Source: a virus
DNA: 64,000 bases
Strand: one strand, 5' to 3'
Virus record (IMG/VR): IMGVR_UViG_3300046642_000603
Location: 1-64,000 of that record
The position numbers were made by a program, and so were the translations under genes. Every line of letters starts with the position of its first letter. The stretch's first letter is position 1. A model generated the notes under the pieces. The model worked only from the letters and a program-made list of their open reading frames with translations, did not search any database and was not told where the DNA came from. Below are positions 31,382 through 39,936 of the stretch, piece after piece.

Positions 31382-33135
31382 TGGCAGCACCGAAGAAGGA
31401 AGAGACCCCCGGGCCTTCCATGTCCTTCCTGAACAAGCGCCCGCTGTTCAACGAGGACCTGACTCCGGCCGAGGACAAGCGCTCCAACACCAAGCGCTCG
31501 GAGCACATACGCTCCATCCCCAAGCGTGCGAAGTCCTACCAGGACAACGCGCAGGCCACGGCCAGCGACGCGAGCAAGCCGGAGGCGGTGCGCAAGAAGG
31601 CGCAGTCGACGGCCGACATGTACAAGGCCGTACGGCCGCACCTCAAGAGCGTCAACGAGTCCCGTGGCAAGGCCGCTGAGCGCATCGCCGGGCGTCTGAT
31701 GACTCCCAACCCGGCGACCCGCATGAAGGGCGAGACGGCGGCCCCTGGAGCCTCCTGGTACGTCGACCACAACCGGCACATCCACGAGGCGATCCAGGGC
31801 ACCGACGTCCCGTTCAGGCACGCTGCGGTGTCCTCCGGCTCGATGTCCCCGCTCAACAGCCCGGACAACGAGGTCGCGGCCGTCCGTGCCATCGCGCAGG
31901 CCACGCACACCAACGCCAAGACCCACATCACGCCCGAGCTGGCGGAGCACGTGCGGTCCAAACTGGCCAAGGACAACACCGTGGGCGGCGCCAAGCCGTC
32001 GGACATCCTCCCCGACCACCAGATCGGCCGGGAGGTCGGGTTCAACGAGTTGCACCCCGCCGCGATCTCGCACATCACCGGCACCGACACCCAGAAGAAG
32101 TTCCCGGGGCTTAATACCGGCATCGACCTGAACGGCATCCGCCGCGCCGGGCCGAACCGCGTGTCAGGCATCGAGGGCATCCGAGGCAAGTCGAACAACG
32201 AACTGAACCCGCCCGCCGGAGCGCCGAAGGTCAACACCTACGTCCACAACGGTCTGGCGTTCAACTCCAAGGACCCGGCGATCAAGGACGAGATCGACTT
32301 CCGGGCCACCGACGCGGTCCGCCGCAAGCGGCACGAGGACCTGGAGACCAAGCGGAACACGGTCGGCCTGAGCCCGGCCGAGCACCAGGAGCAGAAGTAC
32401 CTGCCCTCCCGGCACGACGTCCCGCTGGACTTCCACAACACCCACGACGACCGCTTCCACATGACGGCCGCCCACGCCGCGCACATCGAGGCGCACGGCG
32501 GCCCGACGGACAGCGGCCCCGGGATGGTCCGGATGCGCGACATGCACCCGGCCGCCGTGATGGCGCTGTCCCACCCGGACAACCCCGACCCGCACACCCG
32601 TCGCCTGGCCGTCCTGTCCAGCCAGCACCCCACGGTGCAGGACTCCTGGGCGCAGGCGGAGGTCCACAACCAGCCCAACGTCAACGTCGGCCGTTCGACG
32701 AACATCCGCAAGACGGCCGGGTCGGAGAAGTTGGGCTACTGGCAGGGCAAGAACGCGGGCGGCACCTGGAACGGCGAAAAGGCCAAGTTCGAGGGCGGCG
32801 AGTCGGTCATCAACCGCAAGCGTCCCGAGGGTGCGAAGGTCACGCCGGTCGGCCTGGGTCACACCGAGTACGACAAGATCACGCGCATGGCGGCCCAGCA
32901 CGTCCAGAAGCACCTGGACACGCCGTACGACTACCCGTCCACCGCCGCCCAGGCCATGCCGTGGGTGGAGATGCGCCGGGAGGCCCCGGGCAAGGACAAG
33001 GAATTCGAGACGCACAAGAAGGCCCAGCAGCCTGCCACCCCGGCCATTCACGCCCAGGGCAACGCCGGACGGTCCCAGCAGTTCATTGCCAGCGCCGAAT
33101 CGCTGCGGGCGACCGCACACCCGAGGCTGTTCTAA
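31381..33135 (+). CDS. Large His-rich unknown protein
   Basis: A 584-residue protein, unusually rich in His, Asn and Pro (FHNTHDDRFHMTAAHAAHIEAH). The first 110 residues are charged and helical; no catalytic pattern is evident apart from clustered His/Asp. The size and the surrounding small proteins suggest a virion-associated or injected protein, which is a guess. A CTTAATACC copy is at residues 244-246. Confidence 0.7.
   Translation: MAAPKKEETPGPSMSFLNKRPLFNEDLTPAEDKRSNTKRSEHIRSIPKRAKSYQDNAQATASDASKPEAVRKKAQSTADMYKAVRPHLKSVNESRGKAAERIAGRLMTPNPATRMKGETAAPGASWYVDHNRHIHEAIQGTDVPFRHAAVSSGSMSPLNSPDNEVAAVRAIAQATHTNAKTHITPELAEHVRSKLAKDNTVGGAKPSDILPDHQIGREVGFNELHPAAISHITGTDTQKKFPGLNTGIDLNGIRRAGPNRVSGIEGIRGKSNNELNPPAGAPKVNTYVHNGLAFNSKDPAIKDEIDFRATDAVRRKRHEDLETKRNTVGLSPAEHQEQKYLPSRHDVPLDFHNTHDDRFHMTAAHAAHIEAHGGPTDSGPGMVRMRDMHPAAVMALSHPDNPDPHTRRLAVLSSQHPTVQDSWAQAEVHNQPNVNVGRSTNIRKTAGSEKLGYWQGKNAGGTWNGEKAKFEGGESVINRKRPEGAKVTPVGLGHTEYDKITRMAAQHVQKHLDTPYDYPSTAAQAMPWVEMRREAPGKDKEFETHKKAQQPATPAIHAQGNAGRSQQFIASAESLRATAHPRLF
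32110..32118 (+). repeat. CTTAATACC element 17
   Basis: Residues 244-246 of the large His-rich protein. Confidence 0.9.
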
Positions 33136-33142
33136 ATAACTC

Positions 33143-33201
33143 CCACCAAGCAGTCAGATCCGTATAAGATCATGACATGACTACTACTGACTGCTTGGTG
33201 G
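33143..33201 (+). repeat. 15-bp inverted repeat enclosing the HNH gene start
   Basis: CCACCAAGCAGTCAG (33143-33157) is perfectly complementary to 33187-33201. The 29-base loop contains TATAAG (33163-33168) and the ATG at 33177; the right arm encodes codons 4-8. Same arrangement as at 14936-15007. Confidence 0.85.
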
Positions 33202-33728
33202 ACGACTGCAAGGTGCCCGTGAAGGCAAAGGGTTACTGTGGCCCGCATTACCATAGATTTGTTCGTTACGGCGATCCCCTTGTAGTTAAAGGACCCTCTA
33301 GGACGAAGTTTGTCCCGGATAAGTGCTACGTGGAGGATTGCGAGGCCGATAGCCTCAGTCTCGGCCTGTGCAACAAGCACTACATGCGCTACAGGCGGTA
33401 CGGAACCACGGGTCTGCCCCAGCGGGAACGCAAGAAGAAGGCTAAGTCGGGGAAGTACACGTACTTGTGGCTCCCGGAGCACCCTAACGCCTATGCAAAT
33501 GGCTACGTGGCAGAGCATGTCGTCGTAATGTCCAACCATCTCGGACGCCCCCTTAGAAAGGGGGAGAACGTCCACCACAAGAACGGCATCCCGACCGACA
33601 ACCGGATAGAAAACCTGGAACTCTGGGTCTCTCGGCAACCTCACGGTCAGCGTCCCGCCGATCTAGTCGCGTGGGCTAAAGAGATCCTTGAACTGTACGC
33701 GGAAGAGGTCGAGGAGGACCTGTGCTGA
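33177..33728 (+). CDS. HNH homing-type endonuclease
   Basis: A 183-residue protein. Two zinc-knuckle-like units ([22 protein letters not shown] and [22 protein letters not shown] share C-x4-C...C-x2-H) precede an HNH_3 core ([35 protein letters not shown]). Codon use is visibly more A/T-rich than in the neighbours and the CTTAATACC element is absent, both signs of recent arrival. There is no ribosome-binding site; start ATG lies ~9 bases after TATAAG, which could give a leaderless transcript. Confidence 0.88.
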   Translation: MTTTDCLVDDCKVPVKAKGYCGPHYHRFVRYGDPLVVKGPSRTKFVPDKCYVEDCEADSLSLGLCNKHYMRYRRYGTTGLPQRERKKKAKSGKYTYLWLPEHPNAYANGYVAEHVVVMSNHLGRPLRKGENVHHKNGIPTDNRIENLELWVSRQPHGQRPADLVAWAKEILELYAEEVEEDLC

Positions 33729-34021
33729 GTAGTGACGGGTGTTATGACCGGACGCATCCGTGGGCTTCCCTCCCTGAGCGGATTCTCACGGATGCGCTCG
33801 GCGTAGCCAACATTCCGGGCGATGTGATCGCACTCCAGAGCGCACCGCCCCCGGTCGTCCGACCTCTTTTCCCTCCGAGGTTCGGATACAGAGACACGGC
33901 CCTCGGAATTGAGGACGTGCTCCAGGTAGACCAGGTGTATCCCTCGCCCTCGACGAACTTCTATACGGGAAGTCAGGGCGGATACTCTGGTAGTTCGAGG
34001 TCCACCAATGGGGGCTCATAA
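33722..34021 (+). CDS. Small unknown protein
   Basis: A 99-residue GTG-start protein overlapping the HNH stop by 7 bases. Pro/Gly/Ser-rich C-terminus ([20 protein letters not shown]). Also somewhat low in GC, so it may have travelled with the HNH gene. Confidence 0.6.
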   Translation: MLSSDGCYDRTHPWASLPERILTDALGVANIPGDVIALQSAPPPVVRPLFPPRFGYRDTALGIEDVLQVDQVYPSPSTNFYTGSQGGYSGSSRSTNGGS

Positions 34022-34185
34022 TGTCCAAGCACAGAAAGCCGCATCGCGCTGACGACAAGCGGCGTCCAGGCATGTCCGACAACTCCAAGCGCACGGTTTC
34101 GGACGGTTCTACCGGAGCCGCGAGGCCGCTGGCCATCTTCAACGACCGCCGTGGCGCTAACGGCAACGGAAAGCGAGCGAAGTAA
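34021..34185 (+). CDS. Small basic unknown protein
   Basis: A 54-residue Lys/Arg-rich protein ([17 protein letters not shown]...NGKRAK) with ATG and stop each overlapping the neighbouring gene by one base (TAATG). Nucleic-acid binding is possible from charge alone. Confidence 0.6.
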   Translation: MSKHRKPHRADDKRRPGMSDNSKRTVSDGSTGAARPLAIFNDRRGANGNGKRAK

Positions 34186-34433
34186 TGGCTTACGCCCCCT
34201 CGCGTTCGATGAACGCTGAACTAAACGAGGGCGCCACCGACGGGCGATACAAGAAGGTCGTCAGGGACAGGGGCGGCCTCGGCGTCACGCACAGCGAGAC
34301 CGCGCACGTTCGCGGAGACCTCAACGACGTCTGGTACGGCATCCACGAGAAGCCGGAGAAGGTCCGGCCCGACGGCCGTGCCGTCCGTACCCCCAACTTC
34401 ATTCCGACCCCACCCGCGCAGGCAGGATTCTGA
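34185..34433 (+). CDS. Small unknown protein
   Basis: An 82-residue protein, one-base overlap with the previous stop and 1 base before the endolysin GTG. Contains HSETAHVRGDLNDVWYGIHEKPE, no recognised family. Confidence 0.65.
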   Translation: MAYAPSRSMNAELNEGATDGRYKKVVRDRGGLGVTHSETAHVRGDLNDVWYGIHEKPEKVRPDGRAVRTPNFIPTPPAQAGF

Positions 34434-34434
34434 C

Positions 34435-35415
34435 GTGTCCCTCCACGGAGTCGACCTCTCCAACAACAACGACGCGGCGCACATCGCGTCGGCCATCGCC
34501 AGCAAGAACAACGCCTTCATCATCGCGAAGGCGTCCGAGGGCGAGCACACGGGCGACGCGAAGCACGCGAGCATCGTCAAGGCGGTCCGGGCGGCGAAGA
34601 AGCCCCTGGGCCACTACCACTTCGCCCACCCGACCCAGGACGCGGTGACCGAGGCCAAGCACTTCCTGTCCGCCGCTGGCGCGCAGGCCGGTGAGGTCCT
34701 GGTGCTCGACCTGGAAGCCTCCGAGGGCTCCTGGAGCCAGCGGCTGCACTACGCCCTGGCGTGGCTGAAGTACGTGAAGGCGCAGACGAAGGCGTCTCCG
34801 CTGCTGTACACGTACACCTCGTACCTCACCGGCCTGCTCGGTGTGGCCACGGAGGCGCAGAAGACCGAACTGCGGTCCTACCCGCTGTGGGTGGCCGACC
34901 CGAACAACCCGGCCGGGCACCCGCTGACGGCGGGCTGGGCGACGTGGACCCTGCACCAGTACGGCATCGTCGGCGGCCTGGACCAGAACCTGCTGAACGG
35001 CGACCTTAATACCTGGAAGGCCCTGGCCATCCCGGCCAAGGCTGTCGTCAAGCCGACTCCGGCCCCCGCTCCGGCGCCCAAGCCGACCCCCGCTCCCGCT
35101 CCTGCTCCAACCCCTGCGAAGGCGTACACGATGGTGATCTTCGGCGAGAACATCGACTCCATGACCGCTGCGGCGGCCACCGATGCGTTCCAGCCCAAGG
35201 GCGCTGTCGCCACCGGCCGTCTGGACGTGGCCAAGGCCGCTCTGGCTGCCGGTGACGTCGTCGTCGCGGTCGGCGGTCCGGCCAACACCGCGCTGGGCTA
35301 CGCGCACGCCAAGTCCGGCACGGTGGCCGTCTCCGGCAAGAAGGTATCCGTCCTCGGTGCCACGGCCGGTGACTCCTACGTGCTGCTCGGCCGCTACCTG
35401 GCCACCGGCAAGTAA
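34435..35415 (+). CDS. GH25 endolysin (lysozyme) with C-terminal wall-binding-like domain
   Basis: A 326-residue GTG-start protein. Residues 1-200 are glycoside hydrolase family 25: GVDLSNNN at the start, FIIAKASEG, GHYHFAHP, VLVLDLEAS (catalytic Asp/Glu region) and LHQYGIVGGLDQNLLNG. A Pro/Ala linker (~203-225) leads to a ~95-residue domain (MVIFGENIDSMTAAAATDAF..., VVVAVGGPAN) resembling cell-wall-binding repeat 2 folds. It should cleave peptidoglycan glycan strands for lysis. A CTTAATACC copy lies at residues 191-193, where the GH25 fold naturally has a Leu. Confidence 0.92.
   Translation: MSLHGVDLSNNNDAAHIASAIASKNNAFIIAKASEGEHTGDAKHASIVKAVRAAKKPLGHYHFAHPTQDAVTEAKHFLSAAGAQAGEVLVLDLEASEGSWSQRLHYALAWLKYVKAQTKASPLLYTYTSYLTGLLGVATEAQKTELRSYPLWVADPNNPAGHPLTAGWATWTLHQYGIVGGLDQNLLNGDLNTWKALAIPAKAVVKPTPAPAPAPKPTPAPAPAPTPAKAYTMVIFGENIDSMTAAAATDAFQPKGAVATGRLDVAKAALAAGDVVVAVGGPANTALGYAHAKSGTVAVSGKKVSVLGATAGDSYVLLGRYLATGK
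35005..35013 (+). repeat. CTTAATACC element 18
   Basis: Residues 191-193 of the GH25 endolysin. Confidence 0.9.
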
Positions 35416-35440
35416 CACCTTCCCGACTACGTCATCCCCA

Positions 35441-35476
35441 TTACGTCTTCCCAAGGCGTAATGGGGATGCTATGTT
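35441..35476 (+). promoter_or_regulatory. Promoter with inverted-repeat operator
   Basis: ATTACGTCTT-CCC-AAGGCGTAAT (35440-35462, one mismatch pair) covers a weak -35 (TTCCCA, 35448-35453); 17-base spacer; -10 TATGTT (35471-35476). Drives the gene at 35510. Confidence 0.75.
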
Positions 35477-35509
35477 TGGTCCCTGAACAGCCCCCCGAGG
35501 AAGGACAAC

Positions 35510-35995
35510 ATGTCCGAGCACGTACGGCTCCTGCTCTGTAAGACCTGCGGATCCCTGGAGGAACTGCCCGACTACGAGGGCGACCCGAGCCGGGACTGGC
35601 TCCTCGAAGCCCTGGTCCAGAAGCACCCCAACCACATCGCACACCCGATGCTGCGCGTGGAGAAGAAGCACTGGGACTCCCCGAGCACCCGCGACTCGAT
35701 CATCGCCAAGATCCGCGAGACCACCGGGCACACCGGCTTCGACCCGTCGTTCTACGCGGCCAAGAACACCTTCCAGGAAGACGCCCACGCCTGCTGGGCC
35801 AAGCACCTGCGCAACCCCGGCTGCAACGACTACAAGACCGCCTCCAAGCGGCTCACCCCGGACACCGCAGCCGAACGCAAGGCCGCCGGACTCCCCAGGT
35901 ACAAGTCCGCCCAGGACCGCTACCTCTGCGAGTTCTGCCCCGTCCACTCCCTCGTGGTCCAGTCGGCCCGCGAGAAGGCCGGACTCTACAAGTAA
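35510..35995 (+). CDS. Zinc-binding-type unknown protein
   Basis: A 161-residue protein behind GAGGAAGG. Two cysteine pairs, CKTCG near the N-terminus and CEFCP near the C-terminus, may bind zinc. The central part holds a Lys/His-rich helical segment. It has its own operator-bearing promoter directly after the lysin. Confidence 0.7.
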   Translation: MSEHVRLLLCKTCGSLEELPDYEGDPSRDWLLEALVQKHPNHIAHPMLRVEKKHWDSPSTRDSIIAKIRETTGHTGFDPSFYAAKNTFQEDAHACWAKHLRNPGCNDYKTASKRLTPDTAAERKAAGLPRYKSAQDRYLCEFCPVHSLVVQSAREKAGLYK

Positions 35996-36024
35996 CCCCA
36001 CCCGAACCACACCTGGAGCACTGC

Positions 36025-36417
36025 ATGCCCAACATCCCGATCCTCGGCCAGACGACCCCCACCGCCGACAAGGGGCTTAATACCGAAGACCTCACCCCCG
36101 AGCAGCGCGAGGCCCTGGCCAAGATGGCCGAGGACAACCCGCCCTCCGAGGACGAGGTCGGTACCCCCGTCACCACGGCGTTCCTCGTCGCCGTCGGCCT
36201 GGACGGAGCGGTCGTGGCCACCTCCGACCTCACCCAGCAGTTCGTCCCCCGTCGCGGCGCCACCCCGGACGACATCTACGGTGCGGCCTCCGTCGTGCTG
36301 AAGGACCTGGAAGTCATGGAGACGGCCTCCCGGACCCAGCAGGCCATGATGATGATGGGCCAGGCCATGCAACAGCAGCAGCAGGAAGCCGCGCTGCGAT
36401 CCCGCCTGAAACTCTAA
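36025..36417 (+). CDS. Unknown protein with Met/Gln-rich C-terminus
   Basis: A 130-residue protein. CTTAATACC at residues 18-20 is followed by an acidic helix (EDLTPEQREALAKMAEDNPP). A compact middle (AFLVAVGLDGAVVATSDL) precedes a MMMMGQAMQQQQQ tail. No known domain recognised. Confidence 0.7.
   Translation: MPNIPILGQTTPTADKGLNTEDLTPEQREALAKMAEDNPPSEDEVGTPVTTAFLVAVGLDGAVVATSDLTQQFVPRRGATPDDIYGAASVVLKDLEVMETASRTQQAMMMMGQAMQQQQQEAALRSRLKL
36076..36084 (+). repeat. CTTAATACC element 19
   Basis: Residues 18-20 of the Met/Gln-rich protein. Confidence 0.9.
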
Positions 36418-36436
36418 ACGGGTAAGTAGCAACTAT

Positions 36437-36482
36437 AAAGCCCCCAGTCTCCCTCCATATCGGATCGGATTCTGGGGGCTTT
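36437..36482 (+). terminator. Intrinsic terminator
   Basis: Perfect 11-bp stem AAAGCCCCCAG / CTGGGGGCTTT with a 24-base loop, then TCCC. Closes the short transcript from the 35.4 kb promoter. Confidence 0.85.
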
Positions 36483-36507
36483 CCCTATTCCAGCTAGAAT
36501 CGAAACC

Positions 36508-37500
36508 ATGGCCGGATACGAGTTCTACCTCAATCGAGCAATAGCCCAGGGACAGCAGCCCGACATTCACACGGGCGCCTCCGGGTATTTCAGCGCACCC
36601 CAGGCAGGGCTCGACCCGCACATCTTCGACGGCGAACACATCAAGCCGGACGTCCGCGACCACATTCTCGGCGTCCTTAATACCTACCTCGACGGCCACT
36701 ACCAGGGCGTACGCATCTGGCTGGCCGCCTGGCTCGCCGGATCCGGTATCTCTTTCCAGTGGGCCGGAGACCGGGGGAACGGTGACCTCGACGTTCTCTT
36801 CGGAATTGACTTCCCGAAGTTCTACGAGATGAACCCGACCTACCAGGGCATCTCTGAGGCGGAATTCTCCGACCTGATGAACTCGGACCTGAAGAAGAAC
36901 CTGTGGCCGCGCACCGCGACCACCGATTTCCACGGCCAGGTATACGAGGTCACCTACTACCTGAACCCGGGTACGACGTCGCAGTCCATCGCGGCAATCA
37001 ACCCTTACGCCGCCTATAACCTCACCCGGGACCGCTGGGACATCCGGCCTCCGTCCCTGCCCGCCGACCCCCACAGCCTGTACCCCAAGCACTGGTGGGG
37101 CGCCGTGCAGCGCGAGGAAGACCACGCCCGCACCCTCGTCGAGCGCTACAACCACCTGCGCTCGGCCACCTCCAGCGCCTCACCCAACTCCGCCGCCTGG
37201 CACAACTCCCTCGCCTCCCAGAAGATCGTCGTCGAGCAGGCCAAGGCCCTCTTCGACGACATCCACCTCGGCCGCAGGCAGGCATTCGGCCCCGGGGGAT
37301 CCGGCTACGGCGACTACTACAACTTCCGCTGGCAGGCACACAAGCAGGCAGGCACGGTCCAGGCACTCAACTCCCTGGCCACAGCGGACGTCGAGGCCCA
37401 CAAGGCGCAGGAGACCGACCTCTACGGGGCTCCGCTCGATGACGCCGCCAACGCACTCGCGAAGGCGGCTCTTTGGAACACCCCCTACCGGAGGTCGTAA
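36508..37500 (+). CDS. Nucleotidyltransferase-like protein
   Basis: A 330-residue protein. The segment WLAGSGISFQWAGDRGNGDL followed by DVLFGID gives Gly-Ser, then Asp-x-Asp about 16-18 residues later, the catalytic pattern of the polymerase-beta-type nucleotidyltransferase fold. The C-terminal half is helical (VERYNHLRSATSS, KIVVEQAKALFDDI). Substrate unknown; it could modify RNA, protein or an antibiotic. A CTTAATACC copy is at residues 57-59. Confidence 0.6.
   Translation: MAGYEFYLNRAIAQGQQPDIHTGASGYFSAPQAGLDPHIFDGEHIKPDVRDHILGVLNTYLDGHYQGVRIWLAAWLAGSGISFQWAGDRGNGDLDVLFGIDFPKFYEMNPTYQGISEAEFSDLMNSDLKKNLWPRTATTDFHGQVYEVTYYLNPGTTSQSIAAINPYAAYNLTRDRWDIRPPSLPADPHSLYPKHWWGAVQREEDHARTLVERYNHLRSATSSASPNSAAWHNSLASQKIVVEQAKALFDDIHLGRRQAFGPGGSGYGDYYNFRWQAHKQAGTVQALNSLATADVEAHKAQETDLYGAPLDDAANALAKAALWNTPYRRS
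36676..36684 (+). repeat. CTTAATACC element 20
   Basis: Residues 57-59 of the nucleotidyltransferase-like protein. Confidence 0.9.
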
Positions 37501-38333
37501 TGGCCAACTCCCTCGGGCCACAGTTCGAGCAGACCGCGCTGCCGGTCCCGCTCGGCAGCCGCGTGTCCCCGCAGAACCAGAAGCAGACCGCGCTGCGCGC
37601 CCAGTACCACCTGACGCGGGACACTCCGCTGCACCTCCAGACGAGCTACGCGCCAGGGAAACTTAATATCCCGCATCCCGCTCCCCACCCGGGCGGGATG
37701 CACACCAAGGTCACTGCCATCGGCTCGCCGCGCGACCACGATCTGATCCACGACGAGGAGCGCACCAACTACCCCCAGGCCGAGGGGCAGATGGTCATGG
37801 GCCCGCCGCACAATCCGCAGCAGTTCGGGCACCTGGACGGCCACGGCAACGTCGTCGACCCCAAGATCGGCGACCGCTGGTACGTCAAGCACGGCCCGCA
37901 GATGAGCGACAGCAACGAAGCCTTCTGGAACAAGCACGCCAAGGTCACCAGCATCAGCACCAGCTCGCCGCTGCACACCGGCCAGACTGCCTTCGAGACC
38001 GGCTCCCACTCCTACATCACCGGCCCGCTCGACCCCGACCACCCGCACGTCAAGGTCATCGTCCAGGGCGGCACACCGTACGTCGCCGACGCGCACCACC
38101 GGCTCGCCGAAGCGCGCGGCCGGGGAGACAGCCACGTCGGCGCGCACGTGCTCAACCTCGACCAGTTCCAGGCCAAGACCCTGCCGAAGATCAAGAAGAA
38201 GACGGCGCCCGAGGACATCGTCGCGCACCTGGCCGAGCACCACGGCTACAGCCCGAACATGAACCCCAAGCACGCCTTCAACGCCCACGAGACCGCGCAC
38301 CGCACCGGTCTCCACGAGCACGAGCACGGGTGA
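37500..38333 (+). CDS. ParB/Srx-like fold protein
   Basis: A 277-residue protein. Residues ~180-220 (VKVIVQGGTPYVADAHHRLA then EARGRGDSHVGAHVL) match the ParB/sulfiredoxin-like motif G-x-x-Y-V-x-D-x-H-H-R-x-x-A. The usual Gly before HHR is Ala here. The rest is His/Pro-rich. ParB-like phage proteins can be nucleases or CTP-dependent DNA clamps; here the function is open. A CTTAATATC copy is at residues 55-57. Confidence 0.65.
   Translation: MANSLGPQFEQTALPVPLGSRVSPQNQKQTALRAQYHLTRDTPLHLQTSYAPGKLNIPHPAPHPGGMHTKVTAIGSPRDHDLIHDEERTNYPQAEGQMVMGPPHNPQQFGHLDGHGNVVDPKIGDRWYVKHGPQMSDSNEAFWNKHAKVTSISTSSPLHTGQTAFETGSHSYITGPLDPDHPHVKVIVQGGTPYVADAHHRLAEARGRGDSHVGAHVLNLDQFQAKTLPKIKKKTAPEDIVAHLAEHHGYSPNMNPKHAFNAHETAHRTGLHEHEHG
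37662..37670 (+). repeat. CTTAATATC element 21
   Basis: Residues 55-57 of the ParB-like protein. Confidence 0.88.
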
Positions 38334-38340
38334 TGGCGCC

Positions 38341-38835
38341 ATGACTGCAACCGTCGCCATCGTCATCGAGGGTGTACTCCAGCGGGAAGTCGGAGACGCG
38401 GTCATCCACCAGGGCCAGCGCCTGTACTGGGGCCTGATGGAGACCTACAAGGTCGCCCTGGTCACCGACGACACCGACGCCGCACCGGTCCAGCACTGGC
38501 TGCGCGTCAACGGCTTCAACAAGCACCCCTACCTGATCACCGCCAACGTGCTGGACCCCGAGGACGAAGGCCCACGAAGGCTCCAGCAGATCTCCCGGCT
38601 GCGGCAGGCCGGATGCAACGTCGAGCTGGTCATCGAGCCCAACCCCCAGGTCGCCGCCTACCTCATGGCGAACGGCATCGGTGTCCTGAACTACCTGCAC
38701 CCGAACTACTCCAACCCCAAGTTCCGGCCGGACTACCAGGAGACCGTCACCCCCTGGTCGGAACTGGTCGGCGAGGTGGAGCGGCAGCGAGCACTACGCG
38801 AAGAAGACACGAGACCACACATGGAGATCCTGTGA
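38341..38835 (+). CDS. Unknown alpha/beta protein
   Basis: A 164-residue protein. The start VAIVIEGVLQREVGD and later KVALVTDDTDAAPV look like alternating strands of an alpha/beta (HAD-like) fold, but the first catalytic Asp of HAD enzymes is Glu here. No confident family call. Confidence 0.6.
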   Translation: MTATVAIVIEGVLQREVGDAVIHQGQRLYWGLMETYKVALVTDDTDAAPVQHWLRVNGFNKHPYLITANVLDPEDEGPRRLQQISRLRQAGCNVELVIEPNPQVAAYLMANGIGVLNYLHPNYSNPKFRPDYQETVTPWSELVGEVERQRALREEDTRPHMEIL

Positions 38836-39122
38836 CCGTCGCCCTGGTGATCACCATCACCCGCATGCTCAACGCCCTCGTCGGCGCCGCGTTCTCGGCC
38901 CTGCTCCTGCGGGCCACCATCCCCGTCTGGCGACAGCTCGGCGCCGCAGAGAAGTGGCTGTCCGCAGCCCTCTTCCTCTACAGCGCCAACATCGCCGTCT
39001 TCTGCGCCGTCTTCTGGACCTCCCCGTCCTCCGGCCGGTCCTGGATCAACGTCGGCTTCCTCCTCTCCCTCCTCGCCGCGCACCGCTACCTCTACTTCGT
39101 CCGAAGGGACACACGACCATGA
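38832..39122 (+). CDS. Small multi-span membrane protein
   Basis: A 96-residue GTG-start protein with three hydrophobic helices (ITRMLNALVGAAFSALLL, LSAALFLYSANIAVFCAVFW, INVGFLLSLLAAHRYLYF). It overlaps both neighbours by 4 bases. Could be a holin, but no lysin is adjacent. Confidence 0.65.
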   Translation: MTVALVITITRMLNALVGAAFSALLLRATIPVWRQLGAAEKWLSAALFLYSANIAVFCAVFWTSPSSGRSWINVGFLLSLLAAHRYLYFVRRDTRP

Positions 39123-39910
39123 GCGTCGAAGGCATCCACGCGATCACCAGCAAGTTCAAGGAGCGCTGGCTCTCCCCGCTCCAGTTCCCCGGCTCCCACC
39201 GCTCCGTCGACCAGCGCCTGGACGACCTGGAGAACGCCAAGCAGGGCCAGCAGCCCGCCAACTCCCGCATCAAGATCCGCGTCAAGGGTCAGAAGAGCAA
39301 GGCCGCCGCCCCGCAGGCGTCCCCGGCCGCCCGCGAGGAGATCAAGCGCGTCGGCGAGGACCACGTCTCGGACTCCTACGGCTGGCACGCGGAGCACTCC
39401 ACTGCCGCGACCGACCTGCTGCACACCTTCAACCAGCGCATGAACTCCATCCAGGCGCAGCAGAAGCCGTCCGCGTCCGGCGGCTGGGCCGCGTACAACG
39501 ACACCTTCGGCGCGGGTGCCCACTCGACCGCCAGCCCGTCCCCGGCGCCCGGCGGCCAGGCCGAGTGGCGTGACCACGGCCAGGGCCACCAGATCCGCAC
39601 CTACCCGACCTACAACCCCGACGGCTCGCGCGGTGCCCGCAAGATCGGTATCCGGCCCAAGCCGGAAGGCGCCTCGGCCGCTCCCGCAGCCCCGCTTAAT
39701 ACCTCGGCGGCCCCGGCCGCCAAGAAGCCGCAGCGCGTCACCCAGCCCGGCCTGTTCGGCCCGAGCCAGGTCGCCCCGGTCCGCTCCCAGCAGCAGTTCG
39801 GCCAGGCCGCCAAGGCCGCCCCGTCGAAGGGCGGTCCGACCCCGGCCCGCAAGCCCCGAGTCACCCAGCCCGGCCTCTTCCCGAAGAGCGCCGTCAAGCC
39901 CCCGCAGTAA
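39119..39910 (+). CDS. Low-complexity basic protein with repeated VTQPGLF motif
   Basis: A 263-residue protein. A helical N-terminus is followed by Ala/Pro/Ser-rich regions and two copies of RVTQPGLF (residues ~206-213 and ~243-250), which may be short docking motifs. A CTTAATACC copy lies at residues 193-195 just before the first. Function unknown. Confidence 0.65.
   Translation: MSVEGIHAITSKFKERWLSPLQFPGSHRSVDQRLDDLENAKQGQQPANSRIKIRVKGQKSKAAAPQASPAAREEIKRVGEDHVSDSYGWHAEHSTAATDLLHTFNQRMNSIQAQQKPSASGGWAAYNDTFGAGAHSTASPSPAPGGQAEWRDHGQGHQIRTYPTYNPDGSRGARKIGIRPKPEGASAAPAAPLNTSAAPAAKKPQRVTQPGLFGPSQVAPVRSQQQFGQAAKAAPSKGGPTPARKPRVTQPGLFPKSAVKPPQ
39695..39703 (+). repeat. CTTAATACC element 22
   Basis: Residues 193-195 of the VTQPGLF-repeat protein. 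Confidence 0.9.
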
Positions 39911-39936
39911 CCAACTCAGATTCGGAGAAACAACCC

